From an uncultured Bacteroidota bacterium (GTDB lineage Bacteria; Bacteroidota; Bacteroidia; Flavobacteriales; Flavobacteriaceae): a stretch of 64,000 bases of DNA. Below, one piece after another: positions 49,927 to 60,197 of this stretch. Every line of letters begins with the position of its first letter. Within the stretch, counting starts at the first letter, position 1. The notes under the pieces are model-generated. The model was given only the letters and a program-made list of their open reading frames with translations, was not told the origin of the DNA and did no database searches. The position numbers and the translations under genes were made by a program. Where the stretch lies: assembly GCA_902622575.1 (NCBI GenBank), contig CACNQJ010000001.1:133481-197480 (forward strand), read 5' to 3'.

Positions 49927-51528
49927 TTATCTCTTTTTAGGCTTGGATACATTTCTAGATTCACCCAAATAAGACATAGCACATCTAAAACCAATGTAAT
50001 TAGTTGTCATATACTCAGGTAAAAATCTTCTCTGGGCTGGGTCCAAATAGTATGATCTGTCTAACCAAGACCCACCTTTGTAAACTCTAGAGTCATTGCT
50101 TATCAAAGATGACCTAAAATTGCTCGGATCTGACTGATCATTTGAAGGTGAATTGTACATTTGATTACTTTGATCTTGTCCCATGAAGAAAAATCTCGAT
50201 GATTCAGAATCTCCATCTCTAAAATCACGATTGTCTGATTTTGAATAATTTGTTCTTATCAAATCGAGTGAGTCCAAATTAACTTCAATAATCTCACCTG
50301 GAAAATTTTTAAAATTTATCCTACCATTTGGAAGTCTTTCAAATTGATCCGAAATATTCTCCTTGTTAACTGTCACAACTTTTCCTAATTCATCAATTAC
50401 GGGCTTTGTGTATAAATTTCCTCGGTAGTAGTTAAAATCATTAGCATCCTCATCAATGATGGGTCTATATACATCTGCAACCCACTCAGCTACATTACCA
50501 CCCATCCCAAATAGACCAAAGCTATTGGGTGGATAAGATCTAACAGATGTCGTAATTCCAGATCCAGTTTCAGACCATCCTGCAATACCTCCATAGTCAC
50601 CTTTTCCTAATTTGTAATTGGCAAGTTGATCACCTAAAGTCTTTTTTCGCTGAGATCTTGTGTATTCACCATCCCAAGGAAATTTCTTTTTTCCTCGATA
50701 CAAATTTGCATCTCTCAATTCATCCATACCAAGAGCAGCATACTCCCATTCAGTTTCAGTTGGAAGCCTGTATGCAGGAAGTAAAATACCATCCTCAATC
50801 CCAGCAAAGCTGTAAGAACCATTTTCTTCTGATTTGGCTTTCTCTCCAATTAATTCTTCTAAATTTTCACCGAGAGAGTTTTCTGGATCAAGTAAATATC
50901 GTGTAGTATTGAAATTGAGTTTAGATTTCGGGCTTAAAATCGAATCTCTATTTAAAAAACCTTTTTCAGCTAAAATCCTAACATTTACTCTTTGTGTTCT
51001 CCACTTAGCGAAGTTAGTTGCTTGCTTCCAACTTACTCCCACAACTGGATGCTCTGAGAAGGCAGGGTGACGAAGATAATTATTAACCATATCTTCGTTG
51101 AAACCTAAGGGGTTTCTCCAAACAAGTGTGTCTGGAAGTGCTGCTTTATATATATCTGAGAGAATATCATCATTTCCATACATATTTTTTAACCAGAATA
51201 AGTATTCAACATACATACCGTTTGTTACTTCAGTTTCGTCTATGAAAAAAGATCTAACATATTGTTGAGTTGGTGTGTTATTCCAATCATGCATCACATT
51301 ATCTTTTGTATTCCCTTTAACAAATGTTCCGCCCTGTATAAAAATCATTCCAGGAGCATTTATTTGTCTTTTATATTTGTTATTCAACTTAAAACCTCCT
51401 TCAGATGAATTAATCTTCCATCCAGTGGCTTGAGAAATATTTTTACCGGATTTATAACTATTCTTGTTACAACCAATTGTAAAGGTTAAGCACAAAATAA
51501 GGTATAGGAATGAATTTTTTTTGATCAT
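49927..51528 (-). CDS. gldJ: Gliding motility/T9SS lipoprotein GldJ
   Basis: Lipobox FTIGCNKN; FGE-sulfatase-like domain FIQGGTFVKG..FFIDETEVTNGMYVEYLFWL, GNVAEWVADVYR; adjacent to porV and murF. Confidence 0.88.
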   Translation of the reverse strand: MIKKNSFLYLILCLTFTIGCNKNSYKSGKNISQATGWKINSSEGGFKLNNKYKRQINAPGMIFIQGGTFVKGNTKDNVMHDWNNTPTQQYVRSFFIDETEVTNGMYVEYLFWLKNMYGNDDILSDIYKAALPDTLVWRNPLGFNEDMVNNYLRHPAFSEHPVVGVSWKQATNFAKWRTQRVNVRILAEKGFLNRDSILSPKSKLNFNTTRYLLDPENSLGENLEELIGEKAKSEENGSYSFAGIEDGILLPAYRLPTETEWEYAALGMDELRDANLYRGKKKFPWDGEYTRSQRKKTLGDQLANYKLGKGDYGGIAGWSETGSGITTSVRSYPPNSFGLFGMGGNVAEWVADVYRPIIDEDANDFNYYRGNLYTKPVIDELGKVVTVNKENISDQFERLPNGRINFKNFPGEIIEVNLDSLDLIRTNYSKSDNRDFRDGDSESSRFFFMGQDQSNQMYNSPSNDQSDPSNFRSSLISNDSRVYKGGSWLDRSYYLDPAQRRFLPEYMTTNYIGFRCAMSYLGESRNVSKPKKR

Positions 51529-51698
51529 AATGCACGTAAATATAAAAATAATCAGAGTTACTTTACAAAAGTTTTTCTTTTAATTAGTGATCAACAACTA
51601 TGCCCACAAATATTTTATTAAACAATTTTTGTTAATCTAAAAAAAAACTATACTTTACGTAAGTCAATATTTTTGTGTACAAATCTCATCAAAATCTT

Positions 51699-52832
51699 AT
51701 GAAACAATTTATAATTTGTACTGTATTTTTGCTCTCGATTTTTAGTATTCACGCTCAAGAGAGAAGAGTGATTACGACTGCAGTACCCTTTTTAATGATA
51801 TCATCTGATGCACGTGCTTCTGGAATTGGAGAACAGGGTGTAGCAACATCTGCAGATAATTTTTCCCAGCATTGGAACCCATCTAAATATGTTTTTTCAG
51901 AAAATAGCTCAGGAATTGCATTTAGCTATACCCCATATCTTAGTAAACTTGTTAATGATATTTTTCTTGCTAATATTTCTTACTTTAAAAATATTAATGA
52001 CAGGTCATCGTGGAGCGCTAGTTTAAAATATTTTAGTCTCGGTGATATTGATATCCTACAAAACCCTCTTGATATCCCAATTATTGAAAACCCTAATGAG
52101 TTTACTCTGGATGCCTCATACTCTTTAAAATTGAATGAGACCTTCGCTATGGGAGTGTCGGGAAGATTTTTAATGTCGGATGTTAAATTACAGACTCTTG
52201 ACTCTGAGACAGAGGCTGCAACTTCTGTAGCAGTTGACATTTCAGGATTTTACCAATCTGATGTGCAGTCATATCAAAATTATGATGGAATATGGAGAAT
52301 GGGATTCAATATTTCTAATATAGGACCCAAGATGAAATATTCAAAAGTTAATGGAGGCACTGAAAGTTATATTCCGACAAACCTAAGGCTGGGTAGTGGA
52401 TTTGAATTTATTTTTGACAGCAATAATACTTTAGCATTTACATTTGAGATAAATAAGTTACTTGTTCCATCACCAAGTGAAGAAGTCTTTAATTCTAATG
52501 GAGAGGTAGTTGCGTACCGACAGCCTGATGTAGGATTTTTACAAGGTATGTTTAAGTCTTTTGGAGATGCTCCAGACGGTATGTCTGAAGAAATTAAGGA
52601 ATTAACATATGGATTCGGTTTAGAATATTCATTTAGTAGATCTTTCTTTCTAAGAACAGGATATTTTTCCGAGCATAAACTCAAAGGCTCAAGAAAATTT
52701 GCAACAATTGGTACTGGCTTTAAAACATACAAGGATCTTGTTGTGGACTTGTCATATTTGATATCAACCTCAGATGTTATAAGTCCATTAGAAAATACTA
52801 TTAGGCTATCATTGGGATTTAATTTTAATTAG
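51699..52832 (+). CDS. porV: Type IX secretion system outer membrane protein PorV
   Basis: ITTAVPFLMISSDARASGIGEQGVATSADNFSQHWNPSKYVF is the PorV signature. Start at ATG 51699 (MKQFIICTVFL), not the GTG at 51675. Confidence 0.93.
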   Translation: MKQFIICTVFLLSIFSIHAQERRVITTAVPFLMISSDARASGIGEQGVATSADNFSQHWNPSKYVFSENSSGIAFSYTPYLSKLVNDIFLANISYFKNINDRSSWSASLKYFSLGDIDILQNPLDIPIIENPNEFTLDASYSLKLNETFAMGVSGRFLMSDVKLQTLDSETEAATSVAVDISGFYQSDVQSYQNYDGIWRMGFNISNIGPKMKYSKVNGGTESYIPTNLRLGSGFEFIFDSNNTLAFTFEINKLLVPSPSEEVFNSNGEVVAYRQPDVGFLQGMFKSFGDAPDGMSEEIKELTYGFGLEYSFSRSFFLRTGYFSEHKLKGSRKFATIGTGFKTYKDLVVDLSYLISTSDVISPLENTIRLSLGFNFN

Positions 52833-52906
52833 TATAAAAAGACCTCTTCTGTTCTATAAAAATCAGTACTTCAAACTGGAAAATTTCAATTATCTTTGCT
52901 GGTGAA

Positions 52907-53908
52907 ATGAAGCCTATTACTAAAGAAACTTATTTAAAATGGTATAAGGATATGCTTTTTTGGAGAAAGTTTGAGGATAAATTAGCTGCAGTATACATTC
53001 AACAAAAGGTAAGAGGTTTTCTTCATTTATACAACGGTCAAGAGGCTATTCTCGCTGGTGCTCTGCACGTTATGAATTTGGACAAAGATAGAATGATAAC
53101 TGCATACAGAAATCATGTGATGCCAATAGGAATGGGCGTTGATCCCAATAAAGTTATGGCTGAATTATATGGAAAATCGACTGGAACATCAATGGGTTTG
53201 GGTGGATCTATGCATATTTTTTCAAAAGCGTATCGATTTCATGGTGGACATGGTATTGTTGGTGGTCAAATACCTCTTGGTGCAGGCATGGCTTTTGGTG
53301 ACAAGTATTTCAACAGGGAGGCTGTCACCCTGTGCTTTATGGGTGATGGTGCTGTAAGACAAGGCTCTTTTCATGAGACTCTAAATTTAGCTATGCTATG
53401 GAATTTACCTGTTGTTTTTATAGTAGAGAATAATGGATATGCTATGGGTACCTCTGTTAAAAGAACATCGAATCACACGGATATTTGGAAACTTGGATTA
53501 GGTTATGAAATGCCATGTGGCCCTGTTGATGGAATGAATCCTGTAAAAGTTGCTGAAGCATTGGACGAGGCTATCGAAAGAGCTAGAACAGATAAGGGTC
53601 CTACATTACTAGAGATGAAAACCTACAGATACAGGGGCCATTCAATGTCTGATGCTCAAAAATACAGAACAAAAGAAGAGGTTGAAGAATACAGAAAAAT
53701 TGATCCTATTAGTCAAGTAAAGGAAATAATTATTCAAAATAATTATGCATCCCCAGATGATATTCTGGAAATTGATGCTAGTGTAAAACAAAAAGTAACT
53801 GATTGTGAAAAGTTTGCTGATGAATCTCCCTACCCTGAAAAAAACGTTATGTACGATTCAGTATATGAACAAACCGATTATCCTTTTTTAAAACATAAAC
53901 CCGAGTAG
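52907..53908 (+). CDS. pdhA: Pyruvate dehydrogenase E1 component subunit alpha
   Basis: RGFLHLYNGQEAILAGA, GKSTGTSMGLGGSMHIF, MGDGAVRQGSFHE (TPP), RYRGHSMSDAQKYR. Confidence 0.95.
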   Translation: MKPITKETYLKWYKDMLFWRKFEDKLAAVYIQQKVRGFLHLYNGQEAILAGALHVMNLDKDRMITAYRNHVMPIGMGVDPNKVMAELYGKSTGTSMGLGGSMHIFSKAYRFHGGHGIVGGQIPLGAGMAFGDKYFNREAVTLCFMGDGAVRQGSFHETLNLAMLWNLPVVFIVENNGYAMGTSVKRTSNHTDIWKLGLGYEMPCGPVDGMNPVKVAEALDEAIERARTDKGPTLLEMKTYRYRGHSMSDAQKYRTKEEVEEYRKIDPISQVKEIIIQNNYASPDDILEIDASVKQKVTDCEKFADESPYPEKNVMYDSVYEQTDYPFLKHKPE

Positions 53909-55615
53909 ATGGCAGAGGTTATTAAAATGCCGAGACTTAGTGATACCATGGAAGAGGGTGTAGTTGCTCAATGGTTAAAAAAAGTGGGGGATAAAATCTC
54001 TGAGGGTGATATATTGGCTGAAATTGAAACAGATAAAGCAACAATGGAGTTTGAATCATTTCATGATGGAACATTGCTTCATATTGCAATTGAAGAAGGT
54101 GTTGCTGCGAATGTTGATGCAATGTTATGTATCATTGGAGAGGATGGCGAAGACATTTCTTCTCTTATGAATACTAAAATTGAGGAATCATCAAACTCTC
54201 AACTTGATTTGGTAGATCAAATAAATCAACAGGAGAAAATTGACGAAAATCATTCAGAATTAGAAGATGCAGATTCAGTATCTACTGAAAAAGATAAACC
54301 AGTCATTAATGAAAATATAAATGTTGAATATATTACAATGCCCAGATTAAGTGATACAATGGAAGAAGGTACTATTTCAACATGGTTAAAAAAAGTTGGG
54401 GATGATATTTCAGAGGGAGACATATTAGCTGAAATAGAGACAGACAAAGCTACTATGGAATTTGAATCATTTTACAGTGGAAAATTAGTTCATATTGGTG
54501 TTGGAGAGGGTGAAACAGTTAAAGTTGATGATTTGATAGCTATAATTTCTGATTCTGATGTTGCTGTTGATGATTTATTGGATAATTATGGCAAAGATCA
54601 AGATTCAACCAATAATATTAATCTAAAAGATGAAATAACATCAACAACTGATGAAAAATCAATCGAGGATGTTTCCCTTGATAAGCCTATTGTACCAACT
54701 AATAATCAATCCGATTTAAGAGTCTTAGCCTCACCATTGGCTAAAAAAATTGCTGCAGAAAGAAATATTGATTTATCAAAAATCAAAGGCTCTGGTGATA
54801 ATGGAAGGATAGTAAAGGGTGATCTCGAAAATATCGATTCGAAACCAACAGCTTATAAGGAAGCAACAATAGTTGATAATTCTGAAAATATCGAAAAAGT
54901 TATAAAACCAGTTAAAAAAATAGTTGTTGGCGAGGAATCATTTGAAGATATCCAAAACTCAACAATGAGAAATGCAATAGCTAAAAGACTTTCTCAGTCA
55001 AAATTCTCAGCTCCACATTATTATCTGGGTGTTGAATTTAATATGGATAATGCGATTGCATTTAGAGAACAATACAATTCAATTCCCGATACAAAAATTT
55101 CTTTTAATGATATAGTTATAAAGGCTTGTGCAGCAGCGCTTAAAAAACATCCCCAAGTTAATTCGCGATGGATGGAAAATTCAATTAGACTAAATCACCA
55201 CGTACACATTGGAGTAGCAGTTGGGGTAGAGGATGGTCTTGTTGTTCCTGTAATTAAATTTGCGGATCAAGAGACATTACACTCTATAAATACTATGGTT
55301 AGAGATTATGCAGTTAGAGCAAAATCTAAGAAATTAAGACCAGACGAAATTGAAGGAAGTACCTTTACAGTATCTAATCTTGGAATGTTTGGAATACAAG
55401 AATTTACATCAATTATAAATCACCCAAATTCAGCGATTTTATCTGTAGGAAGCATAGTAAAAAAGCCTGTAGTAATAAATGAAAAAATTGTAGTTAGTAA
55501 TACAATGAAGGTTACTTTAGCATGTGATCACAGATCTGTCGACGGAGTAACAGGTTCACTATTCTTAGAAACTTTAAAAGGATTTATTGAAAATCCTGTA
55601 ACTATTTTAGTTTAA
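53909..55615 (+). CDS. pdhC: Pyruvate dehydrogenase complex dihydrolipoamide acetyltransferase (E2), two lipoyl domains
   Basis: Two EIETDKATMEFESF lipoyl sites, PSBD (ASPLAKKIAAERNIDLSKIKGSGDNGRIVKGD), catalytic ACDHRSVDG. Confidence 0.95.
   Translation: MAEVIKMPRLSDTMEEGVVAQWLKKVGDKISEGDILAEIETDKATMEFESFHDGTLLHIAIEEGVAANVDAMLCIIGEDGEDISSLMNTKIEESSNSQLDLVDQINQQEKIDENHSELEDADSVSTEKDKPVINENINVEYITMPRLSDTMEEGTISTWLKKVGDDISEGDILAEIETDKATMEFESFYSGKLVHIGVGEGETVKVDDLIAIISDSDVAVDDLLDNYGKDQDSTNNINLKDEITSTTDEKSIEDVSLDKPIVPTNNQSDLRVLASPLAKKIAAERNIDLSKIKGSGDNGRIVKGDLENIDSKPTAYKEATIVDNSENIEKVIKPVKKIVVGEESFEDIQNSTMRNAIAKRLSQSKFSAPHYYLGVEFNMDNAIAFREQYNSIPDTKISFNDIVIKACAAALKKHPQVNSRWMENSIRLNHHVHIGVAVGVEDGLVVPVIKFADQETLHSINTMVRDYAVRAKSKKLRPDEIEGSTFTVSNLGMFGIQEFTSIINHPNSAILSVGSIVKKPVVINEKIVVSNTMKVTLACDHRSVDGVTGSLFLETLKGFIENPVTILV
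53912..54580 (+). repeat. Tandem lipoyl-domain duplication inside pdhC
   Basis: MPRLSDTMEEG...WLKKVGD.ISEGDILAEIETDKATMEFESF occurs twice (about 53912-54149 and 54323-54564). Confidence 0.9.
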
Positions 55616-56289
55616 TGAAAAACGTTATAATCACAGGTACGAGTTCAGGCATTGGACTCGAATTAGTTAAAACATATTCAAAAAATGGATATAATGTGAT
55701 TTCATTATCCAGATCTAACCTTGATGAAAAATCATTAAAAAACGTAAAACATATAAATTTTGATATTACTAATGATGAATCGATAACTAACTTGGCTGAT
55801 ACTGTAAATAAGGAATATACTAGTATTGATATTTTAATCAATAATGCTGGTAAGATAATCAATAAACCTTTTGAAGATTTTACTAAGAAAGACTTTTACT
55901 CTATTTATGATGTAAATGTTTTTGGTGTTGTTAACCTAATTCAAAAACTATTGCCATTTTTTAATAAAGATTCTCATGTCGTAAATATTAGTAGTATCGG
56001 AGGATTGATTGGAAGTTCAAAATTTCCTGGATTAAGTGCATACTCCTCAAGCAAAGGTGCCTTAAATATATTAACAGAGGTCTTAGCAGAGGAGTATAAA
56101 CAAAAAGGTCCAAAATTCAATTCACTTTCGCTAGGATCTGTTAACACACCAATGTTAAATAAGGCTTTCCCAGGTTATTCTGCATCCGTTAGTCCAGATG
56201 AAATGGCTTCTTTTATATTCAATTTTGCCAACTCTGGGTCTAAAATTTTTAACGGAAAAGTTATCCCAGTATCTTCAACAAACCCATGA
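55615..56289 (+). CDS. Short-chain dehydrogenase/reductase
   Basis: VIITGTSSGIGLELVKTY, ILINNAGKI, YSSSKGALNILTEVLAEE. Confidence 0.9.
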   Translation: MKNVIITGTSSGIGLELVKTYSKNGYNVISLSRSNLDEKSLKNVKHINFDITNDESITNLADTVNKEYTSIDILINNAGKIINKPFEDFTKKDFYSIYDVNVFGVVNLIQKLLPFFNKDSHVVNISSIGGLIGSSKFPGLSAYSSSKGALNILTEVLAEEYKQKGPKFNSLSLGSVNTPMLNKAFPGYSASVSPDEMASFIFNFANSGSKIFNGKVIPVSSTNP

Positions 56290-56870
56290 AAGATATTTTA
56301 TCATTAGTTCCTACAAAGGTTAATGATTACGTTATAAGCTTGATTGATGGTCAAGAACTTATAATTAAAATAGTTCCAGAAAGAAAAACCAAACATGGTG
56401 ATTTTAGAAAATCGAACAAAAAATATATTATAACTATTAATCGTATAAATAATAAATATAGATTTCTACTAATCTTAATACATGAACTTGCGCATTTTAA
56501 TGTATACAAGAAAAAAATAAGAACGAAGCCTCACGGTTCGATTTGGAAAAATGAGTTTAAAAAATTATTACAACCAGTCCTAGATAAAAAGATATTTCCT
56601 AATCACCTTCAAATTTTAATTCAAAATCATATGAAAAAACCAAAATCATCCTTTTCATATGACAGTGATTTGGAAATGGAACTTAATAAATATGATAATA
56701 ATATTAAAGACTACACTTATCTAGAGGAAGTTGAGATTGGAAATGTTTTCAGAAATAACGACAAGTATTATAAAAAAATCGAAAAAAGAAGAAAAAGGTA
56801 TCTTTGTATTGAAAAGGATAGTGGAAGAAAATATTTATTTCTTCCTCATGCTAAAGTTGAATTAATATGA
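56286..56870 (+). CDS. SprT-like domain metalloprotein
   Basis: LLILIHELAHFNVYKKK...KPHGSIWKNEFKKLL. Confidence 0.85.
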   Translation: MKDILSLVPTKVNDYVISLIDGQELIIKIVPERKTKHGDFRKSNKKYIITINRINNKYRFLLILIHELAHFNVYKKKIRTKPHGSIWKNEFKKLLQPVLDKKIFPNHLQILIQNHMKKPKSSFSYDSDLEMELNKYDNNIKDYTYLEEVEIGNVFRNNDKYYKKIEKRRKRYLCIEKDSGRKYLFLPHAKVELI

Positions 56871-57274
56871 AAAAAATTGCAATTAGTGGATATTTTGATC
56901 CAATTCATGTAGGTCACATAGAGTACATCAACAATGCAAAAAAATTAGGTGATTGGCTTGTTGTAATAGTAAACAATAATAAACAATGTGCTCTAAAAAA
57001 AGGCAAGTATTTTATGGATGAGAATGATAGAGTTAAAATTGTTAAAAATATAAAAGCTGTTGATGAGGTTTTTTTGTCAATAGATGATGATAAAACTGTT
57101 TGTAAATCATTAAAATCTGTAAATCCAGATGTTTTTGCTAATGGTGGAGACAGAAAAAATTACGAGATACCTGAATCCAATGTATGCAAAGAAAATAACA
57201 TTGAAATAATTGATGGTTTAGGTGATAAAATTAGGAGTTCCTCTGACTTAACAGGTCTAAAAGAAATTAAATAA
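56867..57274 (+). CDS. Cytidylyltransferase/adenylyltransferase-fold nucleotidyltransferase
   Basis: ISGYFDPIHVGHIEYINNAKKLGDWLVVIVNNN; ends GLGDKIRSSSDL. Confidence 0.88.
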   Translation: MKKIAISGYFDPIHVGHIEYINNAKKLGDWLVVIVNNNKQCALKKGKYFMDENDRVKIVKNIKAVDEVFLSIDDDKTVCKSLKSVNPDVFANGGDRKNYEIPESNVCKENNIEIIDGLGDKIRSSSDLTGLKEIK

Positions 57275-57277
57275 ATA

Positions 57278-58708
57278 TTGGAAACAAAATTTGATTTTAA
57301 CGAAAGTTCTGAGCAACCAGATATAAAGAAAAATGCACAAGGTTTATTTACTGGAATTATAATTTTTTTAAAAAGTATTCTAAGCTTTTATAAAGATGTA
57401 GATAAAAACTCTACTGTAAATGCAATTAAGGCAGATATATCCATGAAGGGAACAACTGCTTGGATACTAATTTGTTCAATTTTAATTGCGTCTGTTGGTT
57501 TAAATGCAAACTCAACACCAGTTGTAATTGGTGCAATGCTAATTTCTCCACTATTGGGACCCATTCTTGGGCTAGGTTTTTCCATAGCTACAAACGATAT
57601 AGAAACACTTAAAAACTCTTTTATAAACTTTATTGTAATGGTTGTTTTAAGTGTTATAACTGCGTATGTCTTTTTTTTAGTTTTTCCATTACGTGAAGAA
57701 TCTTCAGAATTATTATCTAGAACAAATCCTGATATAAGAGATGTTCTAATTGCCTTTTTTGGTGGCTTAGCTTTGATAATAGCAAAAACAAAAAAGGAAA
57801 ATATCAGCTCGGCTATTTTTGGAGTTGCTATAGCTACTGCCTTGATGCCACCTTTATGTACAGCAGGTTTTTATTTTGCTGAGCAAGATTATAACCTAGC
57901 TATTAAAGCATTGTATTTATTTACTATCAATAGTATGTATATAATAGTAGCATCATATTTAGTTTTAAAACTCTTAAGATTTCCATTAATTAATTATGCT
58001 AATTCAACTAGAAGAAGCTTTATAAATAGACTTGTCAGTGTACTGTCTTTAGTAATTCTTATTCCATCAATTATAACTTTCAATGGAGTTTTAAACAAAA
58101 GTCAGTTTGAATCTCAAGCTAGTAAGTTTTTAGAAAATGAATTAATTGGCATTCCCAATTATGAATTTTTAAAAAACACTTCTCTAAGTAATTACAATAA
58201 TGGCAATTCATCAATAATTATTAATACCTATGGTCAAAAACCTTTGAGCCAGGAAACCATTAATTTTTTAAACAAGAAAATCCAAAACTACAGTGAACTA
58301 AAAAACACCAAGCTTGAATTTATACAGAATGATAGCAGTTTATCAAACTCTGATAAATTTATAAATGAGCTAAGGAAAAGAGACTCAATAGAATTAATTT
58401 CAAAAATAGATGAAATAAATAAACTAAATCAAAAATTAGTTGATTTAGAATCTTTGAGTAGAGAAAAGTTAATTTTTAACTCCTTAGCGAAAGAAATTAA
58501 AATTATATATCCAGATCTTAATGAATTTGAGGTTTTTGAAACAATTAAAACCGACTTTAATGCAATTGACACTGTATTAGTATTTAATTTGAAATGGGCT
58601 AATGAGCTTGAAAATGTTGAAAAATTAAAGCTTAATGAAAATGTAAGAAACTGGCTAAAGTTTCAACTTGAAGATGATGTTTTTGAAATAAGAAGCAATG
58701 TGGATTAA
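57278..58708 (+). CDS. DUF389 domain membrane protein
   Basis: SMKGTTAWILICSILIASVGLNANSTPVVIGAMLISPLLGPILGLG; TTG start; long C-terminal extension. Confidence 0.9.
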   Translation: METKFDFNESSEQPDIKKNAQGLFTGIIIFLKSILSFYKDVDKNSTVNAIKADISMKGTTAWILICSILIASVGLNANSTPVVIGAMLISPLLGPILGLGFSIATNDIETLKNSFINFIVMVVLSVITAYVFFLVFPLREESSELLSRTNPDIRDVLIAFFGGLALIIAKTKKENISSAIFGVAIATALMPPLCTAGFYFAEQDYNLAIKALYLFTINSMYIIVASYLVLKLLRFPLINYANSTRRSFINRLVSVLSLVILIPSIITFNGVLNKSQFESQASKFLENELIGIPNYEFLKNTSLSNYNNGNSSIIINTYGQKPLSQETINFLNKKIQNYSELKNTKLEFIQNDSSLSNSDKFINELRKRDSIELISKIDEINKLNQKLVDLESLSREKLIFNSLAKEIKIIYPDLNEFEVFETIKTDFNAIDTVLVFNLKWANELENVEKLKLNENVRNWLKFQLEDDVFEIRSNVD

Positions 58709-58714
58709 TGCTTT

Positions 58715-59461
58715 CTATTGCCTTAGCTTTTTTAGTAGCTCTGAAGAGTAAACAAAATCTTCAACCTCTTTGTTTTTTGACTTCAAAATTTCTTTGTTTG
58801 TTCCCTGCCATATCTTATATCCCTCTTTTAGAAAAATAATGTTCTCACCAATTTCAATCACTGAATTCATGTCATGAGAATTAATAATTGTAGTAATATT
58901 ATATTCCCTAGTAATCTCTTGAATTAATTGGTCTATGACAATTGCTGTTTTTGGATCTAGTCCAGAGTTCGGTTCATCACAAAAAAGGTATTTTGGATTC
59001 ATCACTATAGCTCTAGCAATTGCAACTCTTTTTTGCATACCCCCAGACAACTCAGAGGGTAATTTGTTAGTTGCATTTATTAAATTAACTCTTTCAATAC
59101 ATTTCATCGCCCTTGAATATTTTTCAGATTCTTTAATATTAGTTAGCATATCCAATGGAAATCTTACATTTTCAAGTACATTCATAGAATCGAATAATGC
59201 GCTACCCTGAAAGACCATACCCATTTCTCTACTAATATTTAATTTATCATCACTGCTCATGTCTTTAGACGATAATCCATCATAAATTATCTCACCAGAA
59301 TCGGCCTCATATAGACCAAGAAGACACTTAAGTAAAACAGTTTTACCAGAACCACTCTGACCTATTATTAAATTTGTTTTTCCTCGGTAGAAAGTTGTAT
59401 TAATTTCACTTAAAACTCCAGATTTTTCAAAAGATTTATATATGTTCTTAACTTCAATCAT
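58715..59461 (-). CDS. ABC transporter ATP-binding protein (MlaF-like)
   Basis: Walker A GQSGSGKTVLLK, signature LSGGMQKRVAIARAI, Walker B YLFCDEPNSGLDP. Confidence 0.93.
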   Translation of the reverse strand: MIEVKNIYKSFEKSGVLSEINTTFYRGKTNLIIGQSGSGKTVLLKCLLGLYEADSGEIIYDGLSSKDMSSDDKLNISREMGMVFQGSALFDSMNVLENVRFPLDMLTNIKESEKYSRAMKCIERVNLINATNKLPSELSGGMQKRVAIARAIVMNPKYLFCDEPNSGLDPKTAIVIDQLIQEITREYNITTIINSHDMNSVIEIGENIIFLKEGYKIWQGTNKEILKSKNKEVEDFVYSSELLKKLRQ

Positions 59462-60196
59462 TTATGCTAGTAAAAGTTGAGTAATTATGTAATTCAGAAT
59501 AATAATTATTATTGATGTCCAATAAAATGACTTGGTGCTAGCTTTACCTACATCAAGTGCACCACCTTTCATGTAATATCCGTGAAAAGATGGTACTGTT
59601 GCTAAAACAAATGAAAAAACAAGTGTCTTTATGTATGCGTATGTAACATGATAAGAGTCGAAATCCATTTGGATTCCTTGTATGTAAGCTTCACTAGGTA
59701 CGCCAGTTAAAGTCATGGCTAATAATCCACCAATTATCCCTAAAAACATTGATATTGTAATTACAAAGGGATAAAATAACATTGCAATAATTTTTGGGAA
59801 AACGAGATAATTTAGAGAATTTATACCCATAACTTCCAATGCATCAATTTGTTCAGTAACTCTCATGGTTCCAATACTTGATGTGATATAAGAACCAACT
59901 TTACCAGCCATTATAATAGATATAAACGTGGGAGCAAATTCTAAAATAACTGACTCTCTAGTTGCATACCCAATCAGTGTTTTAGATAACAAAGGGTTCT
60001 CCAAACTTAGAGCCATTTGGATCGAAACAACTCCACCGATAAAGAAGGACAATATAGATACGATTTGAATTGAGTCTAAAACAAGATCATTAATTTCCTT
60101 AAAAACTTGCTTATAAATAATCTCTCTTTTACAAGATTTAACAAAGGATGTTTTTATCATTAAAAAATACTTTCCTATATCTTGTAGAAAATTCAT
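59462..60196 (-). CDS. ABC transporter permease (MlaE family)
   Basis: MAGKVGSYITSSIGTMRVTEQIDALEVMGINSLNYLVFPKIIAMLFYPF. Confidence 0.95.
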   Translation of the reverse strand: MNFLQDIGKYFLMIKTSFVKSCKREIIYKQVFKEINDLVLDSIQIVSILSFFIGGVVSIQMALSLENPLLSKTLIGYATRESVILEFAPTFISIIMAGKVGSYITSSIGTMRVTEQIDALEVMGINSLNYLVFPKIIAMLFYPFVITISMFLGIIGGLLAMTLTGVPSEAYIQGIQMDFDSYHVTYAYIKTLVFSFVLATVPSFHGYYMKGGALDVGKASTKSFYWTSIIIIILNYIITQLLLA

Positions 60197-60197
60197 T

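Noticed and set aside
49927-51528. gldJ as a formylglycine-generating enzyme for the sulfatase at 30339
   Set aside because: GldJ shares the FGE fold but is a T9SS/gliding lipoprotein; nothing here shows an active FGE site.
51655-51662. TTACGTAA palindrome upstream of porV as an operator
   Set aside because: An 8-bp AT-rich palindrome is too weak alone; no second copy noticed.
51675-51698. GTG start for porV at 51675
   Set aside because: Overlaps the TATTTTTG promoter-like element; ATG 51699 gives a clean signal peptide.
53912-54580. Nucleotide repeat in pdhC as a possible mobile or CRISPR-like repeat
   Set aside because: Fully explained by two tandem lipoyl domains.
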